A DNA stretch of 64,000 nt from Pseudomonas sp. URMO17WK12:I2 (GTDB lineage Bacteria > Pseudomonadota > Gammaproteobacteria > Pseudomonadales > Pseudomonadaceae): NCBI RefSeq assembly GCF_003253735.1, contig NZ_QKYW01000003.1, positions 124,001-188,000 of the forward strand, in the 5' to 3' direction. Both the position numbers and the translations under genes were made by a program. Shown one piece after another: positions 57,065 through 64,000 of this stretch. The notes below the pieces were generated by a model. It was given only the letters and a program-made list of their open reading frames with translations, was not told where the DNA came from and made no database searches. How positions within the stretch are numbered: position 1 is the first letter of the stretch; every line of letters starts with the position of its first letter.

Positions 57065-58263
57065 CAGATGGTCCCCCGGCGCGGCGGCAGGCGGCCGTTT
57101 AGGTAGAAGTCGCCGATGGCGTGGTATTTCCAGCGCACCGGGTCGTGCAGGGTGTGGGTACGGGCGTTGCGCCAGTGACGGTCGAGGCCATGCTCGGCCA
57201 GGGTGGCGCGGCTGCCGGCCAGTTCCAGCAGTTTGCTGCCCAGCAGCAGTGAGGTTTCCGTGCTGATCGCCCGGGCTTCGGCCACCGCAACCGAGGCCGC
57301 AGCTACGCTGTCGGCATCTGGCGCGGCCTGGGCACGGTCGACGAATTCGCCTGCACGCTCCAGCAGCGCCTCGCTGGCCGCGAGGCGTACGCGCAGCTTG
57401 CCGATGTCCTGCTGGGTCAGCGGGTCGTCACTGGCCTTGTCGATGCCGGCGTCGATCCACGGCCGCGACTTGTGGCGCACGAAGTGCAGCAGGTCTTCGT
57501 AGGCGCCGCGGGCGATACCGGTGTCGATGGCGGCGTGCAGCAATTGAGCGAAGGGGCCGACGGTGGTCGGGCGCTCGAAGGCGCTCTGGAACGGCACCAC
57601 GTCATCGGCAGCTACCGCCACACCGTCGAACACCACGCTGCCACTGCCGGTGGTGCGCTGGCCGAAGCCGCTCCAGTCATCTATCACCTGCACACCCTTG
57701 GCCTGGCGCGGTACGAAGGCGAGAAAGCCGACGCCGTTTTCGTCTATTGCGAGAGTCGGGATGCGTTGGGCGAAGAGGGCACCGGTGCAGTAGAACTTGC
57801 GCCCATCGATCTGGTAGCCGTCGGCGCTGCGAGTCAGTCGCGTGTTGCGGTCCAGCGCGGTCCTGGTGCCCAGCTCGGCCAGGGCGTTGCCAAAGCGCTG
57901 GCCGGCCAGCACCTCGGCATACAGGCGGCGCTGCTGCGCATCGCTGCCGTTCACGCGCAGAACCTCCAGGGCGTAGAAATGGTTCTGCGGGATTTGCCCC
58001 AGCGAGCCATCGGCCTGGGCGATGCGGGCGATGACCCTGGCCAGGGTGACGCTGGAAACGCCGGCGCCGCCATGGAGGCTTGGCACGCTGATGCCGCCAA
58101 GGCCGGACTGGCTGAACTGTTCCAGCTCGCCGTAGGGCAACTGGCGCTCGGCATCGCGCTCGGCGGCGCCGGTTGCGAAATGCTCGGCCAGGCGTTCGGC
58201 GGTGGCCAGCGCCTCGGCGTCGTCGCGGATCTTTACCGCGGCGGTTTTAAGCAGTGCGTTCAT
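57064..58263 (-). CDS. sfnB: SfnB-type acyl-CoA-dehydrogenase-like oxidoreductase (copy 1)
   Basis: 399 residues. Acyl-CoA dehydrogenase fold of the SfnB/DszC sulfur-acquisition group: GQIPQNHFYALEVLR, FGNALAELGTRT, FYCTGALFAQRIP, DWSGFGQRTTGSGSV and the C-terminal RHWRNARTHTLHDPVRWKYHAIG (in part). These flavoenzymes act with FMNH2 in alkyl-sulfone and sulfonate use. The exact substrate is unknown. Three bases separate it from a closely similar second copy. Confidence 0.92.
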   Translation of the reverse strand: MNALLKTAAVKIRDDAEALATAERLAEHFATGAAERDAERQLPYGELEQFSQSGLGGISVPSLHGGAGVSSVTLARVIARIAQADGSLGQIPQNHFYALEVLRVNGSDAQQRRLYAEVLAGQRFGNALAELGTRTALDRNTRLTRSADGYQIDGRKFYCTGALFAQRIPTLAIDENGVGFLAFVPRQAKGVQVIDDWSGFGQRTTGSGSVVFDGVAVAADDVVPFQSAFERPTTVGPFAQLLHAAIDTGIARGAYEDLLHFVRHKSRPWIDAGIDKASDDPLTQQDIGKLRVRLAASEALLERAGEFVDRAQAAPDADSVAAASVAVAEARAISTETSLLLGSKLLELAGSRATLAEHGLDRHWRNARTHTLHDPVRWKYHAIGDFYLNGRLPPRRGTI

Positions 58264-58266
58264 GGC

Positions 58267-59511
58267 TCAGATCCAGGAATGGCGGTTTGGGCGGTTGCCG
58301 TTGAGGTGCCAGGCGCCGATGGCGTGGTACTTCCAGCGCACCGGGTCGTGCAGGGTGTGGGTACGCGCGTTGCGCCAGTGGCGGTCGAGGCCGAACTCGG
58401 CCAGGGTGGCGCGGCTGCCGGCCAGCTCCAGCAGCTTTTCGCTGGTGGCCAGGGCAATCTCGGTGGTCAGCGCCTTGGCTTCGGCCACGGCGATGGAGGC
58501 GCGGGCAGCGGCATCGACGTCGATGGGCGCCGCTGCGGTTTCGTCGAGCACGCGGGCTGCCTTGTGCAGCAGCGCCTCGGCGGCGTGCAGCTCGATCTGC
58601 AGGCGGCCGACATCGGCGATCACGTACGGGTCGTCAGCGGCGCGCTCGACCTTGGCATCGATCCATGGCCGGGACTTTTCCCGCACGAAGGCGATGGCAT
58701 CGCGCAGCGCGCCGTCGGCGATGCCCAGGTCGATAGCGGCCTGGATCAGCTGGGAAAACGCGCCCTGAATGCTCGGCTTGTCGGTCAGCGGCCACAGCGG
58801 CACGAGATTGCCTTCGTCGACTTGCACCTCATTGAGCAACACGGTGCCGCTGGCGGTGGTGCGCTGGCCGAAGCCGGACCAGTCGTTGACGATGCGCAGG
58901 CCCGGGCGGCCGCGCTGGATAAAGGCCAGCCAGGGCCGGCCCTGATCGTCCAGCGCCTTGGCGGTGACCCAATGGGCGAACAGGGCACCGGTGGAATAGA
59001 ACTTCTCGCCACTGATAAGCCAGTGGCCACCTCGCTGGGTCAGCCTCGCCTGGATATCCAGGGTGTGCTTGCTGCCGCGCTCGGGGCCGCCGTTGCCGAT
59101 GCGCCAGCCGGCCAGCACGCTGGCGAACAGGCGCTGCTGTTGCTCGGGGTTGGCAGCAGCGTGCAGCAGGCCGATCAGGCCGAAGTGGTTCTGGGGGATC
59201 TGCCCCAGTGCCGAGTCCACGGCGCTGATGATGCGAAACACCTCGGCGATGGTCAGGTACGACAACTGCGGGCCGCCGAATGCACGCGGTACGGCGATGC
59301 TGCCCAGGCCGCTGGCGGTGAAGCGCTCTACCAGCTCCCACGGCAGGCGCCGCTCGCGGTCACGCTGGATAACGCCGGCCTCGGCGGCGCGGGCCAGGGC
59401 ATGGGCGGCCTCCAGCGCATCGGCATCGCTGGCCAGAATGGCGGCGGGGTGTAACGGCGGCGCGACGTCCTGATCGGAGGCGCTGTCCTCGAGGGTAATC
59501 GGACTGGTCAT
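58267..59511 (-). CDS. SfnB-type acyl-CoA-dehydrogenase-like oxidoreductase (copy 2)
   Basis: 414 residues from the ATG at 59511, GAGG upstream. Same motifs as copy 1 (GQIPQNHFGLIGLL, FYSTGALFAHWV, DWSGFGQRTTASGTV, RHWRNARTHTLHDPVRWKYH). Clearly a tandem paralogue, about 15 residues longer at the N-terminus. The divergent substrate pocket residues between copies suggest related but different sulfur substrates. Confidence 0.92.
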   Translation of the reverse strand: MTSPITLEDSASDQDVAPPLHPAAILASDADALEAAHALARAAEAGVIQRDRERRLPWELVERFTASGLGSIAVPRAFGGPQLSYLTIAEVFRIISAVDSALGQIPQNHFGLIGLLHAAANPEQQQRLFASVLAGWRIGNGGPERGSKHTLDIQARLTQRGGHWLISGEKFYSTGALFAHWVTAKALDDQGRPWLAFIQRGRPGLRIVNDWSGFGQRTTASGTVLLNEVQVDEGNLVPLWPLTDKPSIQGAFSQLIQAAIDLGIADGALRDAIAFVREKSRPWIDAKVERAADDPYVIADVGRLQIELHAAEALLHKAARVLDETAAAPIDVDAAARASIAVAEAKALTTEIALATSEKLLELAGSRATLAEFGLDRHWRNARTHTLHDPVRWKYHAIGAWHLNGNRPNRHSWI

Positions 59512-59620
59512 GTGAACCTCATCGTGTGGCTGTACCACAGCGGCGCGGGGTGGGTGCGCTGCGGTGGCAATCGAGGCTCCGGTGGTCCGGTGGCGAACGG
59601 TGTATGTTTTACGGGCGCGG

Positions 59621-60850
59621 TCAGCTGTACAGCGAGGCTTGTGGGCCCTGGCCGCTGAGCAGCCAGTGACCGAGGTCGCGCACCTTGTAGTCGACGGGGT
59701 CGTGCAGGCTGTGCACCCGCACGTTGCGCCAGAAACGGTCGAAGCCGTAGCGCGAGCTGGTGGCGCGGGCGCCCATGTTTTCGAAGATCTGGCTGGTGAT
59801 ATCCAGGGCGGCGCGTACCGCCACCACCTTGGCTTCGCTGATTGCCAGGGCGACCTCGGCGCGTTCGGCGGCGGTCAGCGCGGACTTCTCCCAGGCGGCC
59901 TGCAGGCGCACGGCCGCCTGTTCAGCCAGTGGCACGGCAGCGCGGTAACGCAGCCAGAGGTCGCCATAACGCTGCTGGATGAACGGGTCGTCGCTGGCCC
60001 TGGCGACGCCGGATGCCGGCCAGGCGCGGCCTTGCTCGCGGGTATAGCGCAGCGCCGCATCCAGCGCAGCCTGGGCGTTACCGAGATAGAGCTGGGTAAG
60101 AATCAGCTGTGAAAGGCAGGCGCGCAGAGTGGTGCGCGGGCTGGGGCCGACCGGGCCAAGCAGCTCGCGGCTGTCGACGAACACCTGCTCGAACTGCACG
60201 GTGCCGCTGTCGGTCTGGCGTTGGCCGAAGCCGTCCCAGTCGCTGTTCACGCTCAAACCGTCGCGCCCGCCCGGCAGCACGATGAACACCCGGTCGTCTG
60301 GGCGATTGCCGTGCGGAGCACTGATCACCAGCGCATCGGCGCCCAATGCACCGGAGCAGAAGGATTTGCTGCCATTGAGCTCGAAGTGATCCTCGCGCGT
60401 GCTGAGCGCCAGACCGGTGTCGCGGCCATTGGTGGCGTTACCCCAGAACCAGTTTTCCTGCACAGTGCGGGTCAGCCAGTGGCGCTGCTGCTCGGGGCTG
60501 CCGAACAGCTGGATGGTCGCCACCTGCAAGTGCTGGAAGGCGAACAGGTGGGCGAGCGAACTGTCCGCCGCGGCCAGGTGGCGCACGATGCGGTAGATCT
60601 CCGGCCAGGTTGCGCCCTGGCCGCCGTATTGCTGCGGCACCGCAAGGGTCAGCAGGCCGCTGCCGCGCAGCAGTTCGCGTTCGGCCGGGGCGCTGCCGCC
60701 GGCCTTGTCGCGCTCTACGGCGCTGGCTGCCAGTTGCCTGGCCAGGCGCTCGACCGTGGCGGTGCGGCTACCGAAGTCGCTCGGAAACAGGTGCGCGGCG
60801 AACAGCGGTTGTTCCTGGGGGGCCAACTGAAGGCGTGCTTCGCTGCTCAT
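59621..60850 (-). CDS. DszC-like flavin-dependent monooxygenase (acyl-CoA dehydrogenase family)
   Basis: 409 residues from the ATG at 60850, which overlaps the stop of the upstream gene (ATGA). Same superfamily as the SfnB pair but a different branch: PQQYGGQGATWPEIYRIVRHL, GNATNGRDTGLAL, FCSGALGADALVIS, DWDGFGQRQTDSGTVQFE and RFWRNVRVHSLHDPVDYK. Likely oxygenates sulfur in an organosulfur compound with reduced flavin (inferred from DszC). A 109-base gap without a clear terminator separates it from the SfnB copies. Confidence 0.9.
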   Translation of the reverse strand: MSSEARLQLAPQEQPLFAAHLFPSDFGSRTATVERLARQLAASAVERDKAGGSAPAERELLRGSGLLTLAVPQQYGGQGATWPEIYRIVRHLAAADSSLAHLFAFQHLQVATIQLFGSPEQQRHWLTRTVQENWFWGNATNGRDTGLALSTREDHFELNGSKSFCSGALGADALVISAPHGNRPDDRVFIVLPGGRDGLSVNSDWDGFGQRQTDSGTVQFEQVFVDSRELLGPVGPSPRTTLRACLSQLILTQLYLGNAQAALDAALRYTREQGRAWPASGVARASDDPFIQQRYGDLWLRYRAAVPLAEQAAVRLQAAWEKSALTAAERAEVALAISEAKVVAVRAALDITSQIFENMGARATSSRYGFDRFWRNVRVHSLHDPVDYKVRDLGHWLLSGQGPQASLYS

Positions 60851-61809
60851 TTCGCTGGGCTCCAGATTGTGACCTTGCTGGCATCGACGGCCTCTGGCAG
60901 CAGGCCCGCGGCAAAGAAGGCATCGGCGATTTTCTGTTGTTCGGCCAGGCTGCCCGGTTGCACCAGGCGAACCTGGTAGCTGCGTTTGCCATTGGCTTGC
61001 TCGACCACCGCGGGGTCGAGATTGCCCCACAGCGGGCCGAGGATTTCGGCCGCCTGGCGCGGGTTGGCGCGCAGCCAGTCACCGGCTTTCACCAGTTCGC
61101 TGAACACGCTCTGCAATACCTGCGGATGAGCCTTGGCGAAGGCGGCGCTGCTCAGGTAATAGCGCTGGTAGTCGGCTAGGCCTTCGCCGTCGGCGAGGAT
61201 ACGGGTGGGCAATTGTTGCTGAGCACCGCTGATAAAGGGCTCCCAGGTCACCCAGGCATCCACCTTGCGATTCTCGAAGGCCGCGCGGCCGTCGGCGGGC
61301 GTCAGGTAGGCCGGCTCGATATCGCTGAACTGCAGGCCTGCCTTGGCCAGTGCGGCAATCAGCAGGTAGTGAACGCCGGCAGCCTTGGTGACGGCGACCT
61401 TCTTGCCCTTGAGGTCGGCCAGGGTTTTGATCGGCGAATCCTCGCGCACCACGATGGCCTGGGCATGGGGCGAGGGCGCTTCCTGGGCGAAATAGGCGAG
61501 GTAGGCACCGGCCGCCTGGGCGAACACCGGTACGGTATCGGCGACGTCGGCCGAGAGATCGATATTGCCGACGTTGAGGGCTTCGAGCAGCGGTTGGCCG
61601 CTGGGAAATTCGTGCCAGCTGACGGTGATGTCCTGGGCGGCCAGGGTCTTTTCCAGGCTGCCCTGTTGTTTGAGCAGGCTGATCAGCGTCGAGGACTTCT
61701 GATAACCGATACGCAGCTGTTCAGCGGCTTGAGACAGCGGCGCGGTGGCCAGGCCGAAGCTCAGAAGCAAAGCTAGGAACGGGCGGTGCAGCGAGTGGAG
61801 CAATGACAT
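60847..61809 (-). CDS. Aliphatic sulfonate-type ABC transporter substrate-binding protein
   Basis: 320 residues from the ATG at 61809, GAGG upstream. Signal peptide (cleavage near SQAAEQ). SsuA family core: IGYQKSSTLISLLKQQGSLE, FPSGQPLLEALNVGNIDLSADVADTVP (in part), GKKVAVTKAAGVHYLLIAAL and VDAWVTWEPFI. Periplasmic receptor for sulfonates. No SsuBC partners are in the window, so it may share a transporter elsewhere. First gene of the leftward sulfur operon, coupled to the DszC-like gene. Confidence 0.92.
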   Translation of the reverse strand: MSLLHSLHRPFLALLLSFGLATAPLSQAAEQLRIGYQKSSTLISLLKQQGSLEKTLAAQDITVSWHEFPSGQPLLEALNVGNIDLSADVADTVPVFAQAAGAYLAYFAQEAPSPHAQAIVVREDSPIKTLADLKGKKVAVTKAAGVHYLLIAALAKAGLQFSDIEPAYLTPADGRAAFENRKVDAWVTWEPFISGAQQQLPTRILADGEGLADYQRYYLSSAAFAKAHPQVLQSVFSELVKAGDWLRANPRQAAEILGPLWGNLDPAVVEQANGKRSYQVRLVQPGSLAEQQKIADAFFAAGLLPEAVDASKVTIWSPAK

Positions 61810-62177
61810 GGCAGGGCCTCGGCAAAAACGCGTGGCGGCCATGCAGGGACGATCACACGTACTTCATGAATGAGCTGGAGAAGTCCGGTGATCCGGTGGA
61901 GAGAAGCTAATCGATATAAAAAACGGTTGGTAAATAATTTTTTGTACTTAGCTTAGGTCGACAATCCTCGGTTGAGGTATATGCAAAATAGTTACTACAA
62001 AGTGAAAAATAATTCTTTTTAGGGATTAGCGTTGCTCTCGTAGATTAGCCAACAGCCGACAGCGGACCACCGCATCGGGCCCGAATCAGGGGCTCTGCCA
62101 ACGTCTTCATGTCGGCGACCGTCGAGCCCCTGTGCCGTGCCCGTTCATAACAGAACCCCTGCACTGGAGCATCGAAC
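61810..62177. other. Divergent AT-rich promoter region of sulfur operon and porin
   Basis: 368 bases, strikingly AT-rich between about 61905 and 62040 (tracts such as AAAAAACGG, AATAATTTTTT and AAAAATAATTC). It must contain both divergent promoters. I could not find a convincing sigma-54 or sigma-70 pair. Confidence 0.6.
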
Positions 62178-63494
62178 ATGAACAAATCCACCCTGGCGCT
62201 GGCCGTCTCCCTCGCCGCACTCGCCAGCGAAGCGAGCGCCGCTGGCTTTATCGACGACAGCAAGGCCAGCATCGGCCTGCGCAATTTCTATTACGACCTG
62301 AACACCAAGAACACCGCCAACAACAACGGCGAGGCGCAGGAGTGGGGGCAGGGTTTCATCTTCAACTACAGCTCGGGGTTCACCGAGGGCACCGTCGGCT
62401 TCGGCCTGGACGCCATCGGCCTGCTCGGCGTGAAGCTGGACTCCGGCGGCAGGGCGGGCAAGGCCGGCCGTGATCGCACCCCGGGTCAGCTGTTCCCGCT
62501 CGATAGCGACGGCAGCGCGGTGGACGACTACAGCAAGGCCGGGGTGACCGCCAAGCTGCGCCTTTCCAAGACCGAAGCACGCATCGGCACCCTGCAGCCC
62601 AAACTGCCGGTGGTGACCTTCAACGATGGCCGTCTGCTGCCGCAGACCTTCGAGGGCGGGCAGGTTACCTCCAGCGAGATCGACGGCCTGACCCTGACCG
62701 CCGGCCAACTGGAAAGCACCAAGACCCGCAGCTCAACCGATGACATCGGCCTGCGTATCGCTGGCGCCTCGGGCGACGCCGACACCAACAAGTTCTACTT
62801 CGCCGGCGGCGACTGGAAGGCCACCAAGGACCTGACGCTGCAGTACTATTACGGCAACCTGGAAGACTTCTACAAACAGCACTTTCTCGGTCTGGTGCAC
62901 AACTGGGCTATCGGGCCGGGTTCGCTGAAGAGCGATCTGCGTTACTTCGACAGCAATTCCGACGGCAAGAATGGCAGCGCAGCGGGCCGCGCCCAGGGTT
63001 ACACCAGCACCGGCTACTACGGCAACGGCGTGACCACCGGCGAGGTCGACAACCAGACCTGGAGCGCCTTGTTCACCTACACCCTGGGCGGCCATTCCGC
63101 CGGCCTGGGCTATCAACAGGTCGAAGGTGACAGCGCCTTCCCCTTCCTCAACCAGGGGGGCGGCTCGTCGTCCTACCTGATCACCGACCGGCAGATCGGC
63201 AAGTTCGCCAGCGCTGGCGAGCGCACCTGGGTTGCCGAATACGCCTACGACTTCGCCAAGCTCGGCGTGCCGGGGCTGAAGGCCAGCGTCGCCTACCTGA
63301 AGGGCGACAACGTTGATTCCGCCAGTGGTGACCTCAAGGAGTGGGAGCGTGACCTTCGCCTGGATTACACCCTGCTGAATGGGCCGCTCAAGGGCCTGGG
63401 CGTTTCCTGGCGCAACGCCACCCAGCGCGGCAACGTCGCCACCGATGCCGACGAGAATCGCCTGATCCTGAGCTACACGCTGACGCTCCTCTAA
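62178..63494 (+). CDS. OprD-family outer membrane porin
   Basis: 438 residues. Signal peptide (cleavage ASA-A near residue 21). The family start GFIDDSKASIGLRNFYYDL is followed by the alternating beta-strand pattern of an 18-strand channel. The C-terminal strand ends in Leu (LILSYTLTLL) rather than the classical Phe. OccD/OccK-type porins admit carboxylates and small anions. Its position between two sulfonate-receptor genes suggests organosulfur anions as cargo. Rightward, divergent from the sulfur operon. Confidence 0.94.
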   Translation: MNKSTLALAVSLAALASEASAAGFIDDSKASIGLRNFYYDLNTKNTANNNGEAQEWGQGFIFNYSSGFTEGTVGFGLDAIGLLGVKLDSGGRAGKAGRDRTPGQLFPLDSDGSAVDDYSKAGVTAKLRLSKTEARIGTLQPKLPVVTFNDGRLLPQTFEGGQVTSSEIDGLTLTAGQLESTKTRSSTDDIGLRIAGASGDADTNKFYFAGGDWKATKDLTLQYYYGNLEDFYKQHFLGLVHNWAIGPGSLKSDLRYFDSNSDGKNGSAAGRAQGYTSTGYYGNGVTTGEVDNQTWSALFTYTLGGHSAGLGYQQVEGDSAFPFLNQGGGSSSYLITDRQIGKFASAGERTWVAEYAYDFAKLGVPGLKASVAYLKGDNVDSASGDLKEWERDLRLDYTLLNGPLKGLGVSWRNATQRGNVATDADENRLILSYTLTLL

Positions 63495-63556
63495 CCGCCC
63501 GCCATTGCCATGAGCTGGTGGACGGTCCGCCAGCGTCGTTCATAAGGAACAAGAGC

Positions 63557-64000
63557 ATGAAAAAAACCGCTTTGCGCGTCGGGCTCGCCGCCCTGTTTGC
63601 CGCCTGGTTGCCGGTTGCCGTGCAGGCTGCGCCGCTCAAGGAAGTGCGCCTGGATTACGCCTTCTATTCGCCGGAAAGCCTGGTGATCAAACACAACGGC
63701 TGGCTGGAAAATGACTTCGCGCCATCGGGTACCGAAGTGCGCTGGGTGCTGTCCCGGGGCAGCAACAACTCCCTGGAGTTTCTCAACAGCGGCGCGTCGA
63801 ATTTTGCGCTGACTTCGAGCATCTCGGCCTTTGTCAGCCGGGCCAACGGCCAGCCGGTCAAGGCCGTCTACAGCTACCTCTGGTACGTGCCCAGTGCCAT
63901 CCTGGTACAGGCCGATTCACCCTACCGGACATTGCATGACTTGCGCGGCAAGCAGATCGCCGCCACCAAGGGCACCGACCCGTACTTCTTCCTGCTGCGC
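63557..64000 (+). CDS. Sulfonate/sulfate-ester ABC transporter substrate-binding protein (truncated by window end)
   Basis: 148 residues visible from the ATG at 63557 (AAGGA upstream), no stop before the window ends. Signal peptide MKKTALRVGLAALFAAWLP with cleavage near VQAA. SBP core: VRLDYAFYSPESLVIK, NNSLEFLNSGASNFALTSS, VPSAILVQADSPYRTLHDL and GKQIAATKGTDPYFFLLR. Resembles AtsR/SsuA receptors. It follows the porin by 62 bases and is probably co-transcribed, ahead of permease and ATPase genes expected beyond the window. Confidence 0.9.
   Translation, partial: MKKTALRVGLAALFAAWLPVAVQAAPLKEVRLDYAFYSPESLVIKHNGWLENDFAPSGTEVRWVLSRGSNNSLEFLNSGASNFALTSSISAFVSRANGQPVKAVYSYLWYVPSAILVQADSPYRTLHDLRGKQIAATKGTDPYFFLLR

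Noticed and set aside
57472-59454. 660-codon open frame opposite the SfnB pair
   Set aside because: Runs across two real genes and their junction, with no coherent protein features.
61905-62040. Possible sigma-54 promoter in the AT-rich divergent region, as known for sfn genes
   Set aside because: I found no GG-N10-GC pair with acceptable flanks on either strand.

Overview
The window looks like a Pseudomonas chromosome (GC-rich, Gammaproteobacteria). The TCA block gltA // sdhCDAB-sucAB-lpdG-sucCD, followed further on by a BraB-type brnQ, a DUF599 gene, a MAPEG gene and htpG, matches from memory the PA1580-PA1596 order of P. aeruginosa. The species cannot be fixed from the sequence alone.

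Layout. 0-2.4 kb: a leftward tusDCBE-ybiB operon (tRNA 2-thiouridine sulfur relay plus a TrpD2-like protein). 2.5-15.5 kb: citrate synthase (leftward) and the rightward succinate dehydrogenase / 2-oxoglutarate dehydrogenase / succinyl-CoA synthetase genes, with recognisable sigma-70 promoters in the gltA-sdhC divergent region and a strong terminator after sucD. 15.6-38.1 kb: an accessory island between sucD and brnQ. It holds a complete type I secretion system (TolC-like, HlyB-like, HlyD-like), a 142-residue double-membrane-span protein, a 2,933-residue RTX protein, a convergent 2,078-residue RTX protein and a GT4 glycosyltransferase. 38.5-49.3 kb: brnQ, DUF599, MAPEG, a small lipoprotein, a membrane-anchored hypothetical, htpG, a repeat-rich spacer, ybiT (ABC-F) and several small envelope or hypothetical proteins. 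49.5-53 kb: a diguanylate cyclase, an exported alpha/beta hydrolase and a divergent AraC regulator. 53.1-64 kb: an organosulfur-scavenging region. A leftward operon encodes a sulfonate-type binding protein, a DszC-like flavin monooxygenase, two SfnB-type proteins, an LLM monooxygenase and MetQ-MetN-MetI. An OprD-type porin and a second sulfonate/sulfate-ester binding protein (cut by the window end) run rightward.

The most unusual part is the RTX island. The first RTX gene is a compositional mosaic. From the 3' end of hlyD, through a terminator and the 142-residue gene, to about 27.3 kb the DNA is AT-rich and carries eight in-frame poly-G runs of 7-9 bases (counting one further on at 29.4 kb). 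The 3' third returns to ordinary Pseudomonas composition and ends in a C-terminus shared with the second RTX protein (29 of 40 residues identical). This looks like an exchangeable N-terminal cargo and partner gene joined to a conserved calcium-binding secretion tail, possibly phase-variable. The N-terminal 300 residues and a roughly 190-residue internal spacer match no family I recognise.
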